From the NCBI GenBank assembly GCA_022511425.1, contig JAFLRO010000027.1:1-33386 (forward strand): DNA of 33,386 bases, read 5' to 3'. Shown here in pieces: positions 26,443-33,386 of the stretch. The notes beneath the pieces are model-generated. The model was not told the DNA's origin and ran no database searches. It worked only from the letters and a program-made list of their open reading frames with translations. The DNA comes from Acetatifactor sp. (lineage in GTDB: Bacteria; Bacillota; Clostridia; Lachnospirales; Lachnospiraceae). The stretch's first letter is position 1. Each line of letters begins with the position of its first letter. The position numbers were made by a program, and so were the translations under genes.

Positions 26443-26534
26443 CAAAAAAGCAACCGCCCCTCACCAAGGTGTATGGTTGCTCTTTTGAACCTATAAACTA
26501 AGGCGAGCCGTTGTCGTACGGGTAGCACCTTTTC
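26443..26534 (-). ncRNA. Putative antisense RNA (antitoxin)
   Basis: A consensus minus-strand promoter (TTGACA 26564-26569, 17 bp, TACAAT 26541-26546) points into the 3' end of the toxin transcript. The RNA would start near 26534, cover the 26500-26512 pairing element, and end at the shared hairpin with TTTTTT near 26443. That makes about 90 nt complementary to the toxin mRNA 3' region, without reaching far into the coding part. Promoter strength and layout match type I antitoxins. No experiment supports it. Confidence 0.6.
26449..26486. terminator. Shared bidirectional terminator of toxin and antitoxin RNAs
   Basis: AGCAACC (26449-26455) pairs with GGTTGCT (26475-26481), and CACC/GGTG pair inside. 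TCTTTT follows on the plus strand and TTTTTT on the minus strand. Confidence 0.8.
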
Positions 26535-26540
26535 ATGCTT

Positions 26541-26569
26541 ATTGTAACAAAATCATTCTCTTCTGTCAA
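26541..26569 (-). promoter_or_regulatory. Antisense RNA promoter
   Basis: TTGACA (26564-26569) is a perfect -35 box; TACAAT (26541-26546) is a near-perfect -10, with a 17-bp spacer. No protein-coding frame lies downstream on this strand before the terminator. Confidence 0.8.
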
Positions 26570-26639
26570 CGATGAAATTACCTATCTGCTACGACAGGTA
26601 AGGACATACTTTTCGCCTCAGCGATCTTACTTTCTCACA

Positions 26640-27398
26640 TCAGCCAAACCTTCCCATGACATAGTCCTCCGTCCTCTTATCCCGGGGGCGGGAAAAAATA
26701 CTCCCTGTGGAGCTAAACTCCACCACCTCTCCCATCAGGAAAAAGGCCGTATCGTCAGACACACGGACAGCCTGCTGCATGTTGTGAGTAACGACAACTA
26801 CTGTATACTTCTTTCTTAGACTTTTCATCAATACCTCCACCTTGAGCGTGGACGCCGGGTCAAGGGCAGAGGTCGGCTCATCCATCAGAAGTACCTCCGG
26901 CTGCACTGCCAGTGCCCTAGCAATGCACAGTCTCTGCTGCTGGCCGCCGGAGAGCCCCAGCGCAGACTTTTTCAGCCTGTCCTTCACCTCCTCATAGATG
27001 GCTGAAGCTTTTAAAGCTTCCTCCACGATTTCGTCCAGCTCCTGCCTGTCCTTGATACCGTGAAGCCTTGGGCCGTATGCAACATTCTCATAAATGCTCA
27101 TGGGGAAGGGATTGGGCTGCTGAAATACCATGCCCACCTTCTTTCGAAGCAGCGTAATGTCTACTCTCCTATCATAAATATCCTCGCCGTCCAGCAGAAT
27201 CCGCCCCTCAATACGCACATTTTCCACCAGATCGTTCATCCGATTGATACACTTTAAGAAGGTGGATTTGCCACAGCCGCTGGGACCGATAAAGGCCGTT
27301 ACGGCCCGCTCACGGATTTCCATATTCACATTTTTCAGCGCATGGTTTGTGCCGTAGTGGAGATTCAGACCCTTAACTGATATTTTACTCTTCGCCAT
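26640..27398 (-). CDS. pstB: Phosphate ABC transporter ATP-binding protein
   Basis: The ATPase of the high-affinity phosphate importer, 252 residues, the usual length. Walker [20 protein letters not shown], the PstB-typical [20 protein letters not shown], signature [16 protein letters not shown] and Walker [14 protein letters not shown] are all intact. It overlaps pstA by 14 nt, consistent with coupled translation. No phoU follows; the next locus is the putative type I toxin system on the other strand. Confidence 0.98.
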   Translation of the reverse strand: MAKSKISVKGLNLHYGTNHALKNVNMEIRERAVTAFIGPSGCGKSTFLKCINRMNDLVENVRIEGRILLDGEDIYDRRVDITLLRKKVGMVFQQPNPFPMSIYENVAYGPRLHGIKDRQELDEIVEEALKASAIYEEVKDRLKKSALGLSGGQQQRLCIARALAVQPEVLLMDEPTSALDPASTLKVEVLMKSLRKKYTVVVVTHNMQQAVRVSDDTAFFLMGEVVEFSSTGSIFSRPRDKRTEDYVMGRFG

Positions 27399-28281
27399 AA
27401 TTTTTAACCGTTCCAGCGATCAGCTTCATCAGCAGATTCATACAAAGGACAATAATAATTACCACACACCCCACGCCGAAAGCCACATCATACTTGCCGT
27501 CCTGCATTTGCAAATACAGCTCAACGGTCAATGTTCCGCCGGACTCCAACACCTTTCCCACAAGTTTCTCCAGACTATCCGAGATACCCCCTCCAAGTCT
27601 GGGCAACAGCCTGCTGCTTCCCGCCGTGAACAGGAGTGCAGCGGATTCTCCCACAATCCGCCCCACCGCTAGAATAACCCCTGTCAGGATGCCCGGCATA
27701 GCTGCCGGCAGTAAAATTGTCCGAATCATGTACCACTTGGATGCTCCCAATCCCAATGCGCCATTTCTGTAGCTGTCCGGCACTGTGCACAGAGCCTCCT
27801 GGGTATTCCGTACAATCAGTGGCAGTACCATCAGCGTCAGCGTAAAGGAACCTGTCAATAGAGAATATCCCAACCCCAGTGTCTCACCGAAGAACACCAT
27901 GCCAAAAAGACCGAAGACCACGGAGGGGATGCTGGATAGGGTCTCTGTAGTAAATTCAATCAAATTTACCAGTCTGCCGGGTCTGGCATACTCATTTAAG
28001 TAAATAGCTGCGCCCACTCCAATGGGGATAGCCATAACCATCGTCAGCAACACTATGTACAGGGTGTTAACAATATTACCTGCAATGCCTACTGTCTTTT
28101 TCAATACGCTGGTCACGGTCGTCAGGAATCCCCAGGAAACCATACCGAAGCCTCTGGAAAACACATATCCAATCACAACAAAAAGGAGCAGTATTGATAC
28201 GGAAGCTGCACCGTAGATAGCAGCAAGCAAAAAGATTTCCAGAAAGCTCATTCTCTTACGGAACAAAGTAGTTTCATCCAT
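27385..28281 (-). CDS. pstA: Phosphate ABC transporter permease PstA
   Basis: A 298-residue inner-membrane permease with six predicted spans. Family blocks are visible: [38 protein letters not shown], and the EAA-type loop [31 protein letters not shown] followed by [15 protein letters not shown]. It pairs with PstC to form the channel. It overlaps pstC by 8 nt and pstB by 14 nt. Confidence 0.97.
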   Translation of the reverse strand: MDETTLFRKRMSFLEIFLLAAIYGAASVSILLLFVVIGYVFSRGFGMVSWGFLTTVTSVLKKTVGIAGNIVNTLYIVLLTMVMAIPIGVGAAIYLNEYARPGRLVNLIEFTTETLSSIPSVVFGLFGMVFFGETLGLGYSLLTGSFTLTLMVLPLIVRNTQEALCTVPDSYRNGALGLGASKWYMIRTILLPAAMPGILTGVILAVGRIVGESAALLFTAGSSRLLPRLGGGISDSLEKLVGKVLESGGTLTVELYLQMQDGKYDVAFGVGCVVIIIVLCMNLLMKLIAGTVKNYGEE

Positions 28282-29284
28282 TCTTCTCTGTTCCCCCTTT
28301 CAGTATTTGGGTTAGAACAATGTTTATGATTGTAATGAACACAAACAACACCAGACCAATGGTAAAAAGCATCTGCCTGTGGGTACCTGAGGAATATCCC
28401 ATCTCGCTGACAATGGCTGTGGTCAGGAACCGGACAGAGTGAAAGGGCAGGGGAGAATTCACGCTGCCGCCGGACACCAGAGTGATGGCCATGGCCTCAC
28501 CGATGGCACGGCCTACCCCCAACACGACGGCGGTGACAATACCTGACTTCGCTGCAGGCAGGATGACTCCAAAGATGGTCTGTATTTGAGAACCGCCCAG
28601 AGCCAGAGAACCCTCCTTGATGCTGGGATGCACCGCCCGAATGGAAGTCTCACTAATATTGATCACCGTGGGCAGGATCATGATAGCCAGCACCAACACC
28701 GCGGACATCAGATTTGACCCGCCTGTGAACTGATGAGTCCTGGAATCTCTAAACAGTGTAAGCTCCAGCTTATACATCAATGGATTCAGCAGATAGATTC
28801 CCAGAAGCCCGTAAATGACCGAAGGAATCCCAGCCAACAGCTCAACAGCGGATCTTGCCGCCGCTGCCACTCTTTTATCCGCTACCTCCGCCAGAAATAC
28901 TGCAGTCAGGACTCCCACGGGAACGCCGATGAAAATTGCCAATCCTGTGCCCACAACAGAGGTCAAAATCACATATAAAATGCCATATTTCGGTTCCTCT
29001 GCCGTAGGTTCCCATGCGGTGGTAAATAATATTTCTTTCAAGCCCACCTGAAACAAAGCAGGGGTTCCGCTTAAAATCATATAAAGGGCGATAGAGGCAA
29101 CCGCCAGGATAGCGAAAGAAGCACAGACGGTGAAAACGATCTGCGCCGCAATTTCCACAAAGTTTTTCCTTCTACTATATTTAATTATGGAGTTATAAGA
29201 GCAAGCTTTTTCCTGTGTTTTCTTTTCCTGTGTTTTCTTTTTCTGTGTATTCTTTTTCTTAACTTTCTTTTCGCGGGCTTTCAT
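28274..29284 (-). CDS. pstC: Phosphate ABC transporter permease PstC
   Basis: A 336-residue permease. The core is typical (FLAEVADKRVAAAARSAVEL, LAGIPSVIYGLLGIYLL, then GSLALGGSQIQTIFGVILPAAKSGI and GVGRAIGEAMAITLVSGG). The N-terminus is not: about 27 Lys/Thr/Gln/Glu-rich residues made of KKTQEK repeats precede the usual start, encoded by a purine-rich DNA repeat at about 29205-29270. AAGGAGG lies 4-5 nt before ATG 29284, so the extension is likely translated and would sit in the cytoplasm. It lies 43 nt after pstS. Confidence 0.96.
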   Translation of the reverse strand: MKAREKKVKKKNTQKKKTQEKKTQEKACSYNSIIKYSRRKNFVEIAAQIVFTVCASFAILAVASIALYMILSGTPALFQVGLKEILFTTAWEPTAEEPKYGILYVILTSVVGTGLAIFIGVPVGVLTAVFLAEVADKRVAAAARSAVELLAGIPSVIYGLLGIYLLNPLMYKLELTLFRDSRTHQFTGGSNLMSAVLVLAIMILPTVINISETSIRAVHPSIKEGSLALGGSQIQTIFGVILPAAKSGIVTAVVLGVGRAIGEAMAITLVSGGSVNSPLPFHSVRFLTTAIVSEMGYSSGTHRQMLFTIGLVLFVFITIINIVLTQILKGGTEKNG

Positions 29285-29327
29285 ATTTCCTCCTTCCTTC
29301 GCTATTGCGAAGCGGCAGCTCTTTCGC

Positions 29328-30173
29328 TTACTTTACAGGAATCAGACCCACAGAAGCCGCAATTTTCTCTCCCTCCTCACTCCGTACATACTCAAACCAA
29401 CTCTGTATCAGCTCACTTTGCTCTGAGATTCCACCTATAGTCGCCATAACGAAAGGTCTGCTTAGGAAATATGTACCGGACTTGATATTCTCAGCTGATG
29501 GAGCAACACCGTCCAGACAGAGTGCAATCGCACAGTTATTTACTGCATCCAGGGAAACATAGCCGATAGCTCCGGATATGGAGATTACTTTGGCCATCAC
29601 TGCGCCGGTACTGTCAAATTCGTTGGCATAAGCGCATTCGTTCTTAATCCCAAGCATCCCCTCGAAAGCGATTCTGGTGCCGGAACCCGCCTCACGTCCC
29701 ACCACCACAATGGGATAATCTCCACCACCCACCTGAGACCAGTTAGTCACTTTACCGGTATAAATATCAATCAGCTGCTGCCTCGTCAGATTTGTCACCG
29801 GGTTGGCTGAACCGACGCAAACCACAATTCCGTCCAGAGCTACTATATTCTCCACTACACCGCTTCCCGTTTCCGCACCATTCAAATTTCTGGAAGAAAT
29901 GCCAATGTCTGCTGTTCTTCCCAGGACTGCTTGAATCCCTGCACCGGAACCTGTAAACTCCGCCGTCACGGTCACATCCGGATGCGTTTCCATATACCCC
30001 TCAGCAAGAGCTGAGACATACAGCTCCATAGAGGTGCTGCCCACCATCAGAATGGAGCCGGACGCGCCACTGTCTCCGCAGCCCGTCAGACCGCCTGACA
30101 CAAGGAATACCGCTCCTGCCACAAGAAATGCTGCTCCCGATACTGCCCGCCATCTGCCCGTCTTTTTCTTCAT
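29328..30173 (-). CDS. pstS: Phosphate-binding lipoprotein PstS
   Basis: The extracellular phosphate-binding part of the importer, 281 residues, lipid-anchored at Cys32 (GGLTGCGD). Ligand-site motifs are visible: GSTSMELYVSALAEGY, FTGSGAGIQAV, ADIGISSRNL, VVGREAGSGTRIAFEGML and the late block ISGAIGYVSLDAV. GGGAGA lies before ATG 30173. It follows the amidase gene by 49 nt. A small TTTGAT/ATCAAA hairpin spans the amidase stop and could separate the units; a weak promoter (TTTGAT, 16 bp, TATGAA) is possible. Confidence 0.97.
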   Translation of the reverse strand: MKKKTGRWRAVSGAAFLVAGAVFLVSGGLTGCGDSGASGSILMVGSTSMELYVSALAEGYMETHPDVTVTAEFTGSGAGIQAVLGRTADIGISSRNLNGAETGSGVVENIVALDGIVVCVGSANPVTNLTRQQLIDIYTGKVTNWSQVGGGDYPIVVVGREAGSGTRIAFEGMLGIKNECAYANEFDSTGAVMAKVISISGAIGYVSLDAVNNCAIALCLDGVAPSAENIKSGTYFLSRPFVMATIGGISEQSELIQSWFEYVRSEEGEKIAASVGLIPVK

Positions 30174-30222
30174 TCTGCGAATCTCCCATTCAGTCCTTTT
30201 TCATAGATTATTTGATACTACA

Positions 30223-30756
30223 TCAAACAGTCTCAACAGTCTCCAGTATACCGTCCGCGATGGCCTGGGCCACTTCATAAAAGCGTTGATCAAACAGTCT
30301 GTTGTCCGCATCCGTATTGATAAAGCCCACCTCCACAATCACTGACGGCATTTCAGTCTGCTGCAGCACTGCCAGATTCGGACGCTCCGCCACACCATTG
30401 TTCTCAAAACCCACCTGCTCAAGCCGTTCGTTAATGTTATCCGCAAGTCTTGCCGCCTCACCGTAGCTACTGTAGACCAGGGTCACCACTCCGGTGTATT
30501 GGTTGGGATAGGTTCCGGAATTGCGATGGATGGACACAAAGTAATCCCCTCCCACCGCATTTGCCTCCATGGCCTTTTGTGCCGGGGATTCATACACATC
30601 GTCGGTTCGGGTGAAATACACGTTCACACCGTTTTGCTCCAGAATGCGCCCCACCGCCAGAGACAGAGCCAGTGTATCGTCCTTCTCCTGCCTGCCCTGA
30701 TAGACTGCACCGGGGTTATTGCCACCGTGTCCTGGATCGATCACAACTAAAGGCAT
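30223..30756 (-). CDS. N-acetylmuramoyl-L-alanine amidase without signal peptide
   Basis: A compact 177-residue Amidase_3 domain. Zinc and catalytic residues are in place: His in VIDPGHGG, Glu in GRQEKDDTLALSLAV, His in VSIHRNSGTY (Asn follows the Arg where relatives often have Ala-Asn) and Glu in IVEVGFINT. There is no signal peptide, wall-binding domain or membrane span. That fits mother-cell or phage-type amidases such as CwlC relatives. The ribosome site GGAGGG lies inside the 3' arm of a 15-bp hairpin, so translation may be restrained. It is upstream of pstS in the same direction; a functional link to phosphate is not evident. Confidence 0.92.
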   Translation of the reverse strand: MPLVVIDPGHGGNNPGAVYQGRQEKDDTLALSLAVGRILEQNGVNVYFTRTDDVYESPAQKAMEANAVGGDYFVSIHRNSGTYPNQYTGVVTLVYSSYGEAARLADNINERLEQVGFENNGVAERPNLAVLQQTEMPSVIVEVGFINTDADNRLFDQRFYEVAQAIADGILETVETV

Positions 30757-30763
30757 AAAAATA

Positions 30764-30800
30764 CCCTCCGCATATCTTTCCTATTAAGATATGCGGAGGG
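30764..30800 (-). terminator. 15-bp hairpin containing the amidase ribosome site
   Basis: CCCTCCGCATATCTT and AAGATATGCGGAGGG form a perfect 15-bp stem with a 7-nt loop, followed on the minus strand by TATTTTTATG. It looks like the terminator of the upstream XRE remnant. Its 3' arm carries GGAGGG 7-8 nt before the amidase ATG. Confidence 0.85.
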
Positions 30801-30821
30801 TGGTTGTTTGGTTACACTCTA

Positions 30822-31190
30822 TTATCTGTTTGCGAGAAATATAGCAATACTATCCGATGTTTCCAGGTCGACGCACACCTGCTCCGCCAGAGTTTCAATG
30901 GAGGCGTTTGGATTCCTGTACAGTGCTATCTCCAGGCTCTCAATCACCCGAACCTCCTCCGAATAGACCTGCGGATACATACTTAGTTCACTGCCCACTG
31001 GTTCACTCCGACACTCCAGTCCCAACAGCAGGCCAGCACTAACATTCAGCGCCTTACACAGTTCAGCCAAGAGCGAAATATCCGGGAGGCTCTGTCCGGT
31101 TTCCCACTTACTGATGGTCTGCTAAGAAACACCGAGAATATCGCCTAGCTCCTGCTGTGTAATTGTGTCTATGTCAATATGCTGTCTGCC
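30822..31190 (-). pseudogene. XRE-family regulator with in-frame stop
   Basis: On the minus strand a helix-turn-helix reads ITQQELGDILGVS, then TAG (31122-31124), then QTISKWETGQSLPDISLLAE and LCKALNVSAGLLLGLE. This is a typical XRE domain interrupted by a nonsense codon in the recognition helix region. No clear start codon precedes it. The 82-codon downstream frame (30822-31070) keeps the domain end and a C-terminal helical tail. It was probably a transcription regulator and is now broken, unless the stop is a sequencing error. The hairpin at 30764-30800 follows its end. Confidence 0.8.
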
Positions 31191-31252
31191 ACTATTTCTG
31201 CGATTTCAGTTAGCCATCCACTACAAAGACGTTATTCACATGCTAACTACCT

Positions 31253-32005
31253 TCACAACTGGTAAATATCCCTTAACCGCCTGATGATCTCAGCATTCGC
31301 AATATCCCTAATCTGCAGATTCTTTAAATCCGCAGGTTCTCTTTCATACCGATTCAAAAATACATCCATGTCCTCTCTCACATCTTCCGGAAGTAAGATA
31401 GAATCATTTCCATCCAATACCACTGCAAGTCTCGCGATATCATTCTTATGCTTTCGTATGTCCTTTTCATCCACATTCATACCCCTATTTCTTTTATCCG
31501 TCAAATCGAGCCAGGCCTTTGCCTTAAATGGGATAATAAATACAGGTTTCAGGATTATCAGTCCTTCCACTTCAGTCCTCCCATCCAGAAGCATCTGATA
31601 ATATGCATCATTTAAGAGAATCGCGGACAAACTGGAAACCTCATCGTCAATATGTACTGGCACCAGAATCTGATTTTCCCTTCCCATTTCAAACGGCATT
31701 CTTGAAAATAGCTCTATCATATATGGGAATCCCGGCGTTTCTGGCTTGTCAAAACGGTAAAATTGTGGCTCTCCCGAACTCCTGCTCTTATTCCTGTATC
31801 TACCTTCATTTATGAAATTCCAGAATGTTTTCCCAAATTCCGGTGTCAATGCCTCTACAATCAATACGATATCCAAATCTTTTGTCGCCCGGAATCCACT
31901 TTCCGTCTCTTCCATGATAATATCGCATGCAGCGCCACCAATCAAAACATATTGATCTTTGTACTCTTTAAAAAAATCCTTAAATATTTCTATCCCTTTA
32001 ATCAT
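31253..32005 (-). CDS. Nucleotidyltransferase-fold protein, AbiEii-like toxin candidate
   Basis: A 250-residue protein with the start of a nucleotidyltransferase fold: LIGGAACDII (Gly23-Gly24), the paired acids D43 and D45 in TKDLDIVLIV, and an acidic residue near 98 in YMIELFSR as the possible third ligand. AbiEii/MenT-type toxins share this layout and modify tRNA or other targets with nucleotides; activity here is inference. The gene overlaps its winged-helix partner by 8 nt, with AGGAGAGG before ATG 32005. The partner-first order and overlap match AbiEi-AbiEii toxin-antitoxin pairs. A plain DNA-repair or resistance nucleotidyltransferase is less likely. Confidence 0.75.
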   Translation of the reverse strand: MIKGIEIFKDFFKEYKDQYVLIGGAACDIIMEETESGFRATKDLDIVLIVEALTPEFGKTFWNFINEGRYRNKSRSSGEPQFYRFDKPETPGFPYMIELFSRMPFEMGRENQILVPVHIDDEVSSLSAILLNDAYYQMLLDGRTEVEGLIILKPVFIIPFKAKAWLDLTDKRNRGMNVDEKDIRKHKNDIARLAVVLDGNDSILLPEDVREDMDVFLNRYEREPADLKNLQIRDIANAEIIRRLRDIYQL

Positions 32006-32945
32006 TCAATACCTCTCCTAATATCTCATCCAACGCACTTTCTGTTCTCGGCTCATTCTTCTCACCATCCGATAAGGAAAGATAAGCACTAATTGGGTCA
32101 ACATGCCCATCGTACTCAATGATATACCTGAGTACCTGCACAATACATGCAGGATTGTCTGTAGGCGGCTGAATGGGATATCCATCGATTCCCAGGTTCT
32201 GGTATTCCTGCCGTGTTACTCCATAAGTCGGATAGTCATTATCAGCCAGCATGGAATAGTCCGCAATGACAGAATATCCGCTTTTACAGCGCATGCCAGT
32301 GGGAATCTCTGCCAGGGAAAGCTTTTTCACGACTGGATTTACAAAGTATTCCCGACATATTTGATACAGTTCCTTCCTGTTTCCCTGATGACGAAAAAAT
32401 TTAGTCTTACCTTCCAGTACCACTAATGGTAGACCAATCGCCTGCAGTTCTGTCAGAATTCTTGCTGCTGTGATACGTGACACTTCCATTTTCTCACATA
32501 TCTCTTTTGTTGACAATTTTTCCCACTTTTCATAGATTGCCAGAAGAATCATTTTTTGTGTCAATGGTGAGAACATCTCTGTTTCCGGCAGCTGTAACAT
32601 TTTCTGTTTACCAAATGCAATCCCCAGAAACGGAAGATACATATTGTCTTTTCCATAAAAGAAAGGTATGCCAAGTTCAATCATCCTCTCCCGACCATAG
32701 CGGGTATACTTATCTCCATAAATTACACACTGCATTCCCGTAATGGAGATAAACTTTCCCCATTGTTTTTTAAGTGCAGCAAAAGTGAACTGCTGTTTGG
32801 GTCTTACAAACAATACATCCATGCCTAAAATTGAAAATAGTCTTATCTCATAACCGGATACAAGGAATAAAGGAAGTTTATTTATTTCAAAAAATTCCCT
32901 TTCATCAACCGGCGCATGTAATAATTTGCTCAAAATATCCCTCAA
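31998..32945 (-). CDS. Winged-helix protein, candidate antitoxin/repressor
   Basis: About 315 residues. A helix-turn-helix is visible near the middle (LSTKEICEKMEVSRITAARILTELQAIGL), of MarR/winged-helix type. The N-terminal ~130 residues (FEINKLPLFLVSGYEIRLFSIL) and the C-terminal third are not recognised. It stands directly before the nucleotidyltransferase gene with an 8-nt overlap, and a dyad brackets its promoter, so self-repression is likely. The open frame begins at GTG 32954, but GAGGTG then has no spacing; TTG 32945 sits 6 nt after it and is preferred. The antitoxin role is inferred from context only. Confidence 0.7.
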   Translation of the reverse strand: MRDILSKLLHAPVDEREFFEINKLPLFLVSGYEIRLFSILGMDVLFVRPKQQFTFAALKKQWGKFISITGMQCVIYGDKYTRYGRERMIELGIPFFYGKDNMYLPFLGIAFGKQKMLQLPETEMFSPLTQKMILLAIYEKWEKLSTKEICEKMEVSRITAARILTELQAIGLPLVVLEGKTKFFRHQGNRKELYQICREYFVNPVVKKLSLAEIPTGMRCKSGYSVIADYSMLADNDYPTYGVTRQEYQNLGIDGYPIQPPTDNPACIVQVLRYIIEYDGHVDPISAYLSLSDGEKNEPRTESALDEILGEVLND

Positions 32946-32971
32946 GTCAATCACCTCATCACATTTTTAAT

Positions 32972-33030
32972 ATCTTATCATTTTTTGTGATTAAATGCAA
33001 ATTTTATGATGAGATATTTTAAAAATATCT
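32972..33030 (-). promoter_or_regulatory. Promoter and operators of the winged-helix/nucleotidyltransferase pair
   Basis: On the minus strand TTGCAT (32995-33000) and TAAGAT (32972-32977) are 17 bp apart. The inverted arms ATCTTATCAT (32972-32981, over the -10) and ATGATGAGAT (33006-33015, just upstream of the -35) match at 9 of 10. A perfect dyad AGATATTTTAAAAATATCT lies at 33012-33030. Confidence 0.7.
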
Positions 33031-33050
33031 ACCATTTCCTTTGTTGCCAA

Positions 33051-33090
33051 AACAGCAGATGCCTCACATAAGCGTAAAGCGCCTGCTGTT
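33051..33090 (-). terminator. Hairpin downstream of the XRE fragment
   Basis: AACAGCAG and CTGCTGTT form an 8-bp stem over a 24-nt loop; TTTT follows on the minus strand. Probably the terminator of whatever the 33149-33243 fragment once belonged to. Confidence 0.5.
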
Positions 33091-33148
33091 CATTCTCCTC
33101 ATAGCAAGTTAAATATAAGCATAGGTTGTGATAGTTAGTATCGTATCT

Positions 33149-33243
33149 TTAACTATGTGAACCTCCGGTTTCCCACTTGGAGATAGCCTGGGGAGTCACT
33201 CCCATGCGCAGGGCAAGTTCCTCCTGGGTCAAATTGGCGTTAT
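33149..33243 (-). pseudogene. XRE helix-turn-helix fragment
   Basis: The minus strand encodes NLTQEELALRMGVTPQAISK and then WETG, a clear XRE-type DNA-binding core, followed after a few codons by a stop at 33149. A stop also lies just before it, and no start codon is seen. Only about 30 codons remain. It is a different sequence from the broken XRE gene at 30822-31190, so it is not a recent copy of it. Confidence 0.75.
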
Positions 33244-33293
33244 ATTAAGAAACTGCTTGCGTCCCTTAGGTAGATATGGTATATTAGAGACAG

Positions 33294-33386
33294 AAAAGGA
33301 GCAACCGCCCACAATGTGGTTGACCTCTGCCAGGTTATGAAAAGCCTACCTTCACCGGCCAAGTGATATGCTCCCTTCTAAGTAGA
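33294..33386 (-). ncRNA. Second antitoxin-RNA-like terminator region, cut by window end
   Basis: On the minus strand CAACC and GGTTG enclose a loop ending in GGGCGG, then CTCCTTTT. The block GGGCGGTTGCT with a T-run also ends the antisense RNA at 26443-26534. No hydrophobic toxin frame is present to the left, where the XRE fragment lies. It may be the orphan 3' end of a type I locus. A plus-strand promoter-like pair (TTGCGT, 17 bp, TATATT) is just upstream at about 33255-33283. Confidence 0.35.

Noticed and set aside
26309..26488. 59-codon frame MENLEKGKG onward as a protein gene
   Set aside because: It has an excellent ribosome site, but its sequence runs through the hydrophobic frame and the terminator stem. 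Kept only as a possible leader.
30174..30222. Pho box before pstS
   Set aside because: No repeated TTnACA/CTGTCA-type elements were found in the short gap; only a small hairpin and a weak promoter.

Overview
The window looks like a chromosomal stretch from a low-to-mid GC, Gram-positive Clostridia, most likely the family Lachnospiraceae. The clues are a SCIFF six-cysteine peptide with its radical-SAM maturase, a fused SecDF next to it, a TIGR04086-type membrane protein, Rpn/PD-(D/E)XK transposase-like proteins, strong AGGAGG ribosome sites with TTG/GTG starts, and lipoproteins with classical lipoboxes. No rRNA, tRNA or CRISPR array was seen. Most genes are on the minus strand.

Layout. (1) 85-5389: a four-gene minus-strand operon. 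It runs from a BlaI/MecI-type repressor, through a BlaR1-like M56 membrane protease with an unusual repeat-rich outer domain and a small lipoprotein, to an OmpR-type regulator with a degenerate receiver. A consensus promoter carries two matching BlaI-type dyads. (2) 5573-8018: a plus-strand lipoprotein joining a propeller-like half to a solute-binding-protein half, preceded by four ~11-bp direct repeats. (3) 8074-10947: an accessory patch with an Rpn-family gene, a decayed Rpn fragment, a small membrane protein, a frameshifted serine recombinase and a small hypothetical protein. (4) 11032-15463: the SCIFF cluster (TIGR04086 protein, scfA, scfB, secDF). (5) 15637-19896: a CNNM/CBS transporter-like protein and an exported amidase on plus, converging on a Na/Pi cotransporter on minus. 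(6) 20033-20286: a large nested palindrome. (7) 20318-26056: a LytTR regulator, a GHKL kinase and two ABC exporter half-subunits. Twin TCGTGCACGA boxes lie in front of the exporter promoter. (8) 26169-26569: a compact locus with the layout of a type I toxin-antitoxin system. (9) 26640-30756: pstSCAB and a cytoplasmic-type amidase whose ribosome site lies inside a terminator hairpin. (10) 30822-33386: a broken XRE regulator, a winged-helix/nucleotidyltransferase toxin-antitoxin-like pair with its own operator-promoter, another XRE fragment, and a second antitoxin-RNA-like terminator at the edge.

How it works together. Several units sense the envelope and respond: BlaI/BlaR1-like, LytTR/GHKL-ABC, and the lipoprotein with OmpR-type repeats. 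Two phosphate uptake routes (Na/Pi and Pst) and two amidases point to housekeeping of the cell surface. The small elements between them (two TA-like loci, decayed regulators, a frameshifted recombinase, a palindromic repeat) mark this as a region that has gained and lost mobile modules. All functions are read from sequence motifs alone.
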